From the NCBI RefSeq assembly GCF_030646165.1, contig NZ_JAUTDO010000018.1:1-45537 (forward strand): a stretch of DNA of 45,537 nt, read 5' to 3'. This document shows, piece by piece, positions 39,891-45,537 of this stretch. Below the pieces are notes generated by a model. That model worked only from the letters and a program-made list of their open reading frames with translations, was not told where the DNA came from and made no database searches. The position numbers and the translations under genes were made by a program. Position 1 is the first letter of the stretch, and the number at the start of each line of letters is the position of its first letter. The DNA comes from Conexibacter sp. CPCC 206217. GTDB lineage: Bacteria; Actinomycetota; Thermoleophilia; Solirubrobacterales; Solirubrobacteraceae.

Positions 39891-40418
39891 ATGCCGCGTA
39901 GCATCGAGGCCGTGAGCGCGGAGACGACCCCGAGACTGCTGGAGCATCTGCTCGCGACCGACGGCGAGGCGCTCGGCGACGTCTCGACATGGCTGCACGA
40001 CGCCGTCGCAGACGTCGGCGAGCTGCGCTGGGATCAGGTCACGCGCGCGGTCATCCTGCCGTTCAGCCAGGAGCCGTTCGGGGCGGGCGGGATCGAGCCC
40101 AGACACCTGCGCCGCACGTGGCTGTACGACGAGTACGAGCTGCCGTTGCTGGCCTGCCGGCTGATCGTGCACGGCGCCGGCAGACCGCGCTCGCGCGACC
40201 CGTTCGAGAACAGGGCCGTCGATCTGCTGGGGATCATCCACTACCCGGCGATCGACGCGCTGCGGATCGACCTCAGCGACGGCGGCTGGCTGGAGCTGCC
40301 GGTCAGCTCGGTCTTCGTCGAGCTGGAGGTGACGAGCCGAATTGCGGCGACCGTCCGTCGCCGGATCGGCCGTTGGATCCCGTACAGCTCGACGTTCGCG
40401 GCCCGCGAGGACCGCTAG
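39891..40418 (+). CDS. Hypothetical protein, 175 residues
   Basis: From ATG 39891; GTG 39912 is an equally likely start. The sequence is well ordered: an N-terminal helix TPRLLEHLLATDGEALGDVS, then likely beta strands VTRAVILPFSQEP, DEYELPLLACRLIVHGAG, LLGIIHYPAIDALRIDLSDG and WLELPVSSVFVELEVTSR. No catalytic signature or family recognised. It stands alone. Confidence 0.65.
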   Translation: MPRSIEAVSAETTPRLLEHLLATDGEALGDVSTWLHDAVADVGELRWDQVTRAVILPFSQEPFGAGGIEPRHLRRTWLYDEYELPLLACRLIVHGAGRPRSRDPFENRAVDLLGIIHYPAIDALRIDLSDGGWLELPVSSVFVELEVTSRIAATVRRRIGRWIPYSSTFAAREDR

Positions 40419-40434
40419 CGAGGGGACCGGCCGG

Positions 40435-40617
40435 CTAGCGCAGGTCGGCGGTGCTGCTCTGGAGCTCGCGCGCGTCGCGCAGGTCCAGGCGCGGGGAGGC
40501 GCAGGCTTCGTCATGGCAGACGACGGTGCCTTCGACGCCGGAATGGAAGTGCACCGGCTCCGGGCGCGTGCTGTTCTCGAAGAGACGAGTGAATGCGGAC
40601 TTGATGAGAGAAGCCAT
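40435..40617 (-). CDS. Small protein with His/Cys motif
   Basis: 60 residues from ATG 40617. Longer starts up to 40719 are possible but the segment before MASLIKSAFTRLFENS does not look coding. The middle is VHFHSGVEGTVVCHDEACAS, with two His, a Cys-His and a further Cys, a plausible zinc or redox site. The tail PRLDLRDARELQSS is charged. The region before the start is AT-rich and has a GAAAG-type weak ribosome binding site. No family recognised. Confidence 0.6.
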   Translation of the reverse strand: MASLIKSAFTRLFENSTRPEPVHFHSGVEGTVVCHDEACASPRLDLRDARELQSSTADLR

Positions 40618-40760
40618 GTTGCTTTCTTTGTTCGAGGAGTGCTGGTGCACCACCCAAGCTACGGACGATCCACCGCCCGCTGTGTGAGTCGCCGCACGAT
40701 GGATGTGTGACAGTGGCACGCGTGGCGGTTCGGCGGGTTTCCTACAGTGGAGGGACCACC

Positions 40761-41243
40761 GTGTCCCCGCCCGCGCGCGACATCGCCGACGACGACGATC
40801 GCCTCACGCCAGCCGAGCGTGTGCTGCGCCGCCGTACCGACGCGCTCAGCGGCAGAGCGCTCTCGTCGACTGCGCGCCAGGCGCAGCGGACGATCGAGGG
40901 CTACCTGACCGGCGGCAACCCGCCGCGCTGGATGGAGCGCGTCGGCGAGATCGACGCCGGCATAGCGCGGGTGAGGCGAGAGCTGGCGGCCGAGCATCGC
41001 GCGCTGCGCCACAGCTGCGGCGACGACGCCGACGAGTTCGCGCGCCGCTGGCGCGAGCACGTCCACAGCCGCGACTTCCACGAGTTGAACGCGCTGATCC
41101 GCCAGCACAACGAGTGGTATCCGGTCGAGCGCAACCTCCCGGTCGACCCCCGCACGGGCGAGTACGTGGCGACCCACGGCCGCTCTCACCTGCGCCCGTT
41201 GCTGGGACCGGGGTGGGCGCTGGAGCAGTTCCCGGCGAGCTGA
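40761..41243 (+). CDS. Hypothetical protein, 160 residues
   Basis: From GTG 40761, with GGAGGG eight bases upstream, which argues against longer starts. The middle (about 35-115) looks helical and highly charged (RRTDALSGRALSSTARQAQR, ARWREHVHSRDF-like). A conserved-looking C-terminal part reads NEWYPVERNLPVDPRTGEYV. It ends LRPLLGPGWALEQFP. No family recognised. Confidence 0.68.
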   Translation: MSPPARDIADDDDRLTPAERVLRRRTDALSGRALSSTARQAQRTIEGYLTGGNPPRWMERVGEIDAGIARVRRELAAEHRALRHSCGDDADEFARRWREHVHSRDFHELNALIRQHNEWYPVERNLPVDPRTGEYVATHGRSHLRPLLGPGWALEQFPAS

Positions 41244-41298
41244 CCGGCCGGCGCGGGCGTTCCCGCCGACCGCCGCGCGCCGCTCCCGCCGCGCGCGC

Positions 41299-41739
41299 TC
41301 AGAGATCGACGACGCGCAGCTCGGGGCGGCGCTGCTGCAGCTGCTCCGCGACGACGCGGCGGTGGCAGCCGGACGGCTCGGCTTCGAGGCACAGCAGCGC
41401 GGTCGCCGGCGCGCTGCCGCTCAGCTCCTCGGCGAGCGCGTCCAGCTCCTGCGCCGCGGTCTGCTCGACGTGCGCGCGGAACGCGTCGGCCGCCTGGCGC
41501 ACCGCGCCGGTGCGGAAGAGCGGGCGGATCTCCGGCGGCGTGCCGAGCGTGCGGCGGTGCTCGTAGGCGATGCCGCCCTCGCCGAGCCGCGCTCCGAGCT
41601 TCGTCTTCGACATCCCGGGTTTGCGTGACTGCGCGCGGAAGCGCACGTCGATCACCCGCTCGACGCCGGCGGCCTGCAGCTCCGCGACGAGCGCGTCGGG
41701 CGCCATCCGCTCGTAGCCGATCGTCCAAATCGTGGGCAT
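41299..41739 (-). CDS. DUF488 family protein
   Basis: 146 residues from ATG 41739. The family signature is visible: IWTIGYERMAPDALVAELQA at the start, VIDVRFRAQSRKPGMSK with the Arg-rich loop, and ALLCLEAEPSGCHRRVVAEQ with the Cys-His-Arg near the C-terminus. DUF488 is thought to be a small soluble fold of unknown function, sometimes near DNA-repair genes. No partner is evident here. Confidence 0.88.
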   Translation of the reverse strand: MPTIWTIGYERMAPDALVAELQAAGVERVIDVRFRAQSRKPGMSKTKLGARLGEGGIAYEHRRTLGTPPEIRPLFRTGAVRQAADAFRAHVEQTAAQELDALAEELSGSAPATALLCLEAEPSGCHRRVVAEQLQQRRPELRVVDL

Positions 41740-41804
41740 CCGTTCCAACGTATCCGATCCCGGCCAGGCTGCCGCGTCTATCGCCGCGCTTGTACGATTC
41801 CCGC

Positions 41805-42032
41805 ATGATCTCGTTCCTGCTGCGCCTCTTCGCGATCGTCGCCTTCGTCGTGCTGGGGATCGTCTGGGCCTCGGAGCGGACCGAGACGCTCGCGCTCGTG
41901 TGGGCCGCGTCGCTCGCGCTCGTCGCCATGTCGGCGGTCTGGGCCGACCTGGAGCCGCGCTCGCGCCCGACGCTGAGCGGCCTCTGGGATGCGCTCCCGA
42001 GCCCGTCGCAGAACCCCGACGACTACCGCTGA
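41805..42032 (+). CDS. Small two-helix membrane protein
   Basis: 75 residues from ATG 41805. Two hydrophobic helices (about 4-20 and 28-46) are joined by a SERTET loop, followed by a polar Pro/Ser-rich tail. Probably an integral membrane protein of unknown role. Divergent from the DUF488 gene. Confidence 0.6.
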   Translation: MISFLLRLFAIVAFVVLGIVWASERTETLALVWAASLALVAMSAVWADLEPRSRPTLSGLWDALPSPSQNPDDYR

Positions 42033-42138
42033 CGCGCCCGGCGCGCCGCGCTCCGGTGAGCACGCCGCTGATCCGCCGCGGCGCGATGTCCCTTCGTCGT
42101 CGCCGTCGCGCGGGCGGCCCGGTACTGTCCGGCTGACG

Positions 42139-42423
42139 ATGACCGACACCGATCCGCTCGAGCAGCTCTCCTCCGAGCAGCTCCACGACCTCGCCGTCAG
42201 ACACGCGCGCCACCACCTCGACGTCGCCTTCTTCTGGCGCCTGCTGAAGGTGCTGCCCGCGGCCGAGGCGGCCGCCGGCGAGCTCGAGGAAGCGGACGCC
42301 GACCTGCAGTCGATGGTTTCCCACATCGACGACGTGACCGAGTCCGGCAGAGGCGAAGTCGCCGAGCTGCTGCGCCCGTTCTACCTCGACTACCTGCGCG
42401 AGCACAAGGTCAACGCGGGCTGA
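42139..42423 (+). CDS. Hypothetical helical protein, 94 residues
   Basis: From ATG 42139. Almost entirely predicted helix: EQLHDLAVRHARHHLDVAFF, then WRLLKVLPAAEAAAGELEEA and a final EVAELLRPFYLDYLREHKV. A compact helical bundle with several His residues. No family recognised. It lies about 100 bp after the two-helix membrane gene on the same strand. Confidence 0.65.
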   Translation: MTDTDPLEQLSSEQLHDLAVRHARHHLDVAFFWRLLKVLPAAEAAAGELEEADADLQSMVSHIDDVTESGRGEVAELLRPFYLDYLREHKVNAG

Positions 42424-42517
42424 GGCGGGCGCCGGCTCGCTCGCCGTCGCGCGTCGACGCCGAACGAGTGGCCGCCGCTGAGCAAGCTGACGTGAGGTCG
42501 CGCGGGCGGTGGGCCGC

Positions 42518-43219
42518 TCAGCGCTCCAGCACGTCGAGCGTCCACGCGTCGTCGCGGCCGGGCGTCTCGGCCAGCTCCGCGTCGAGGCCGGCGGACAGCA
42601 CGATCGCGAGCACGTCGGCCGGGCGGCGCGGTGCTCTGGCCGCCAGCAGCAGCTCGCGCGCGACGCGGCCGCGCGTGTCCTTCGCCATGTGCGAGATCAC
42701 CTGGCGGCTGCCGCCGGGCTTGAGCTTGAACGCGCGCACCTCCACCCGCGGCGCGTGCGCCGGGCGCCAGACGGCCGCGTAGCCGCCGGAGCGGCAGTCG
42801 ACGACCAGCTCGCCGCGACGGTCATGCGACGCAAGCGCCTGCGCGACCAGCGGTCGCCATGCGGCGGCGAGCGTGCCGAGCCCGTCCACGCGCGCATCGA
42901 TCGGCAGCTTGTACGCCGGAATGCGGTCGGCGAGCCCGGTCATGCCCCACAGCCCGCTCGCGACGAGCACGTTCGCCCGCGCCCGCCGCTTCGCCGCGGC
43001 CGGCAGGGATCCATGGTCCAGCCGGGCGTAGAGCACGCCGCTGTAGACCTCCGCGGCGGGAGCGGTCGGAGCGCTGGCGAGCGCAGGATCGACAGCCTCG
43101 ATCAGCCGCCCGCGCAGCGGACCGAGCGTCTCGGCGAAGGAGAGCGCCGCGAGGTCGACGGTCGACCGCCGCGCGGACGGAGCGGTCTTGCCCTCGGAGG
43201 GCGGAAGCAGGAGCAGCAT
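42518..43219 (-). CDS. yaaA: Peroxide stress protein YaaA family (DUF328)
   Basis: 233 residues from ATG 43219. LLLLPPSEGKT is the diagnostic N-terminus. VLVASGLWGMTGLADRIPAY and KLPIDARVDGLGTLAAAWRP are the expected central motifs, and RAFKLKPGGSRQVISHMAKD is the C-terminal motif. In E. coli YaaA limits free iron during H2O2 stress and binds DNA; relatives are presumed similar. The longer upstream reading in this frame is not supported. Confidence 0.9.
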   Translation of the reverse strand: MLLLLPPSEGKTAPSARRSTVDLAALSFAETLGPLRGRLIEAVDPALASAPTAPAAEVYSGVLYARLDHGSLPAAAKRRARANVLVASGLWGMTGLADRIPAYKLPIDARVDGLGTLAAAWRPLVAQALASHDRRGELVVDCRSGGYAAVWRPAHAPRVEVRAFKLKPGGSRQVISHMAKDTRGRVARELLLAARAPRRPADVLAIVLSAGLDAELAETPGRDDAWTLDVLER

Positions 43220-43311
43220 CGCACCACGCAGCCTGCCACGCGCGGCGCCGCGATGCCGTCCGCTGCGGACCGCCGCGCCGCGCCCACTCGAGCACCGGCA
43301 CCTTTTGGTCG

Positions 43312-45420
43312 TCAGGCGACCAAGAAGTGCCGCTGCTCTGGCTCCAGCGCCACGATCGCGCTCGCCTCGAGCGCCGATCGGTCGCCGCAGGGCAGCGACG
43401 CCCACACGCGGAAGCCACCGTCGGGCGTCGGCTCGGCCCGCAGCGCGCCGCCGAGCAGGCGCGCTCGCTCGCGCATCCCGTCGATCCCGCGCCGCGCGCC
43501 CGCGCCCCGAACGCGCGACCGCGCGAGCGGGGCATTGCGGACTTCGACAACCAGCGCAATCTCTTCGACCACGACCCGCACCTCCACCGCCGCGCCGGCG
43601 GCGTGCTTGCGGGCGTTCGTCAGCGCCTCCTGGGCGATGCGGCAAGCGCACGCAAGCACGTCGGGCGGGACGCCGTCCAACTCGGCCCGATCGAGCACGA
43701 GGCTGACGCGCTGGCCGGCGCGGCGGGCGCCGGCGACGACGGCGTCGAGGTCCGCCAGCGGCGATTCGCTCGGCCCCGGCTCGTCGCCGGCCCGCAGCGT
43801 TGCGACCAAGCGCGCCAGCTCGACACGCGTCGCCGCGACCGCGTCGTCGAGATCGTCGAGTGCTTGGCGGGCGCGGGCCGGGTCGCGCGGGAGCGTGACG
43901 CGCGCGCCGGCCGCGAGCAGGCCGATCAGCGAGATGCCGTGCGCGACGACGTCGTGCAGGTCGCGCGCGACGCTGCGGCGCTCGGCGTCGACCGCCGCGC
44001 GCAGCCGTTGCGGCGCGGCGGCGACGAGCAGCAGTTGGTCGCGTCGCAGCCCGCGTGCGAGCCGCGAGCTGCCGCGCACGTACCAGCCGGCGATCCAGCC
44101 GATCGCGACGACGCAGGCGGTCAACGGCAGGTCGGTCGGCGCACCCGTCTCCGCGACCCACGACCCGACCGCGACGAGCGAGCAGACCGCCACGACGACA
44201 CCGCCGGCGACCGCGCGCCGCGCGCTCCCGGCGGAGGTCGCCGCGGCATAGGACGCGAACACGATCACGGCCATCAGCGACAGCCCGCCGTTCGGCATCC
44301 AGCCGAGCAGGGCGCGCGCGAGCAGACCGCCGCCCGCGAGCACGCACGCGGTTGCGAACCCGGCGCGGCTGCGCAGCAGCAGGAGCGGCAGCACGATCAG
44401 CACGATCCCGCTGACCCACCCGATCGCGCGGCCGTCGTTGAGCAGCTGCTCCAGCGCGACCGTCGCCGACGCGAGCGCGGCGGCGGCCACGTCGCCCGCT
44501 GCGAGGAGCCGCGTGCGACCCGCTCGGCTGCCCGCCGGCGCCGTGGGCGTGACGAATGCGGCGTGAGCGGGCGACACAGCGTGCGGCTGCTCCTCGGCGC
44601 GCAGGAGCTGGAGCACCCGCCGCAGCTCCTCCAGCGCGCTCGTCGTCACGCCTGCGATCGAGCCGAGCAGCGACCGTGCCCGGGCCGCGTCCGCGGCGTT
44701 TCCGCCGCCGACCTCGTCTCCGAGCCGCTCCCGCGCGGCCGACGCGAGCTGGGCGATCTCGCTCAGGTCGCGCGTCACGATCGCGTGCAGCTCGCCCGCG
44801 ATCCGGCGGCGTTCGGCGGCGAGGTCGATGCGCAGGCGGTGTGCCTGCTCGCTCCCGCAACTGCTCGCCTGCGCCGCGGCGCGCTCGGCCTCCTCGCGCC
44901 GCAGCCGCACCGCGAGCCCGGCGCTCAGCGCGAGCAGTTGCATCACGAGGAACGCGATCATGTCGTGCGGCGTGACCGCCACCTCGCGCTCGATCAGCGG
45001 GAAGAGCGGCGTGAGGGAGATCAGCGCGGCGACCGCGAGCACCGCACGATGGCGCGGTTGCCCGTAGGCCGCGACCGCGAAGACCGCGACCGCGATCCCC
45101 TGCAGCGGCGTCACGGCCTGGAACGGCAGGAACGTCACGAGGCTGTCGAGCACGAACGCGGCCGCCGCCCAGGCGGCGACGGCGAACGGGAAGCGGTGGC
45201 GCAGCGCGAGCGGCGCGGTCGCGGCGAGCGCGAACGCGAGCCGCGCCCCGACGGGCCACGTGCTCGGGATCAGCGACGCCTCGGCGACGGCCCATACCAG
45301 CAGACCGGCCGAGAACGCAACCTCCAGCCTCGACCCGAGCAGCCGCTTCACCGCACCGACGGTACCGGCGCCGAACGCCCGCGCCAGCCCGTGAGGGACT
45401 GGGCGAGGGAGTTCCCCCAC
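43312..45420 (-). CDS. NarL-type sensor histidine kinase with two DHp (HisKA_3) segments and one ATPase domain
   Basis: 702 residues from GTG 45420; GTG 45351 (VKRLLGS) would remove 23. The first half has about five hydrophobic segments (35-170) then a HisKA_3-like helix pair (about 200-275) with H212 in ERRRIAGELHAIVTRDLS; the neighbour is Ala where an acidic residue acts as base. No ATPase follows it. The second half has another hydrophobic region (305-450), then ERRSVARDLHDVVAHGISLI with H489-D490, and a HATPase with N602 in CRIAQEALTNARKHA and GIDGMRERARLLGG. Only the second unit looks competent. It probably senses a membrane or envelope signal. No response regulator is in the window. Confidence 0.9.
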   Translation of the reverse strand: MGELPRPVPHGLARAFGAGTVGAVKRLLGSRLEVAFSAGLLVWAVAEASLIPSTWPVGARLAFALAATAPLALRHRFPFAVAAWAAAAFVLDSLVTFLPFQAVTPLQGIAVAVFAVAAYGQPRHRAVLAVAALISLTPLFPLIEREVAVTPHDMIAFLVMQLLALSAGLAVRLRREEAERAAAQASSCGSEQAHRLRIDLAAERRRIAGELHAIVTRDLSEIAQLASAARERLGDEVGGGNAADAARARSLLGSIAGVTTSALEELRRVLQLLRAEEQPHAVSPAHAAFVTPTAPAGSRAGRTRLLAAGDVAAAALASATVALEQLLNDGRAIGWVSGIVLIVLPLLLLRSRAGFATACVLAGGGLLARALLGWMPNGGLSLMAVIVFASYAAATSAGSARRAVAGGVVVAVCSLVAVGSWVAETGAPTDLPLTACVVAIGWIAGWYVRGSSRLARGLRRDQLLLVAAAPQRLRAAVDAERRSVARDLHDVVAHGISLIGLLAAGARVTLPRDPARARQALDDLDDAVAATRVELARLVATLRAGDEPGPSESPLADLDAVVAGARRAGQRVSLVLDRAELDGVPPDVLACACRIAQEALTNARKHAAGAAVEVRVVVEEIALVVEVRNAPLARSRVRGAGARRGIDGMRERARLLGGALRAEPTPDGGFRVWASLPCGDRSALEASAIVALEPEQRHFLVA

Positions 45421-45480
45421 GCGCCCGCCCGCGCCCGCCCGCCCCCGCCCGCGCCCGCCCGCGCCCGCCCGCGCCCGCCC
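45421..45480. repeat. Six 10-bp GC-rich tandem repeats, possible G-quadruplex
   Basis: Six copies of GCGCCCGCCC (the third has GCCCCCGCCC) directly precede the kinase start. The minus strand, which is the kinase's sense strand, therefore has repeated GGGCGGGC tracts with loops of one to three bases, a classic quadruplex-forming pattern. The repeat sits where the leader or promoter should be and could affect expression or cause copy-number changes. Confidence 0.85.
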
Positions 45481-45537
45481 GCAGCTCGACGCGCTCGTCG
45501 ACGACGGCGGTGCCTGGCACTGGACCGGGTCCGCTGC

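Noticed and set aside
45421..45480. CRISPR-like array
   Set aside because: The units are 10 bp with no spacers; it is a simple tandem repeat.
42518..45520. 1000-codon minus-strand frame continuing upstream of yaaA
   Set aside because: Only the last 233 codons match YaaA; the rest is out of frame with the clear histidine-kinase gene.
45481..45537. Start of a plus-strand coding region (QLDALVDDGGAWHWTG)
   Set aside because: It reads protein-like but is only 57 bases at the window edge with no start codon or family; not supportable.
1..45537. Genomic island, prophage or biosynthetic cluster
   Set aside because: No integrase, transposase, attachment repeats, phage genes, PKS/NRPS or strong composition break was seen; genes are mostly ordinary chromosomal functions.

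Overview
The window is very GC-rich chromosomal DNA, clearly above 70 percent by eye, with short gaps between genes, many GTG starts and ATGA/GTGA gene overlaps. This fits an actinobacterium. The gene content points to the Solirubrobacterales/Conexibacter group of Thermoleophilia: a diguanylate cyclase with an ADRDQQA-repeat N-terminus, a gnd-zwf-tal-pgi operon, a glutaminase-STAS-cNMP fusion, and many paralogous SDR, MFS and TetR genes. That placement is inference; no rRNA or other marker gene is present. There is no integrase, transposase, phage gene, tRNA or CRISPR array, so I read the window as ordinary chromosome with some decayed genes.

Layout. 1-3420: a minus-strand pair in which a secreted Ig-like protein is coupled by ATGA to a sigma-70-type factor that carries its own anti-sigma-like zinc motif and hydrophobic glycine-rich tail, followed by a small plus-strand membrane-protein pair. 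3544-7341: MFS transporter, cupin, SDR and a divergent TetR with an AT-rich operator region. 7526-10458: a c-di-GMP module (GGDEF protein, then PAS-PAS-EAL protein) flanked by two related inverted repeats. 10504-16817: VOC protein, a cspA-led operon with two small unknown genes, a flippase-like protein, DUF4126 and HD-GYP proteins, the 3' remnant of an MMPL transporter gene, a KANL3/Tex30-like hydrolase and a second SDR. 16914-24138: a divergent NAD+-dependent DNA ligase, DUF2237, a PD-(D/E)XK-like protein, LspA, DUF5519, a quinone-oxidoreductase-like MDR, and a PD-(D/E)XK stress protein whose reading frame is broken. 24270-30844: type II NADH dehydrogenase, LLM oxidoreductase, DHA2 MFS exporter, MarR regulator and the glutaminase fusion.

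31050-36199 is a tight central-carbon operon, gnd-zwf-tal-pgi, ending at a hairpin. 36306-42423 holds an AGPS-like FAD oxidase, a GNAT protein, an internally deleted DUF2339 membrane-protein gene facing a TetR gene across an array of four 21-bp operator-like palindromes, and a series of small proteins including DUF488. 42518-45480 carries YaaA and a large sensor kinase with two phosphoacceptor modules but one ATPase domain, preceded by a G-rich 10-bp tandem repeat.

No complete, convincingly new multi-gene system was found. The best candidates for something undescribed are the sigma/anti-sigma fusion with its coupled secreted protein, the tandem-DHp kinase, the cspA-linked small-protein operon, the four-site operator array beside a decayed gene, and a near-identical palindrome motif shared by two oxidoreductase promoters.
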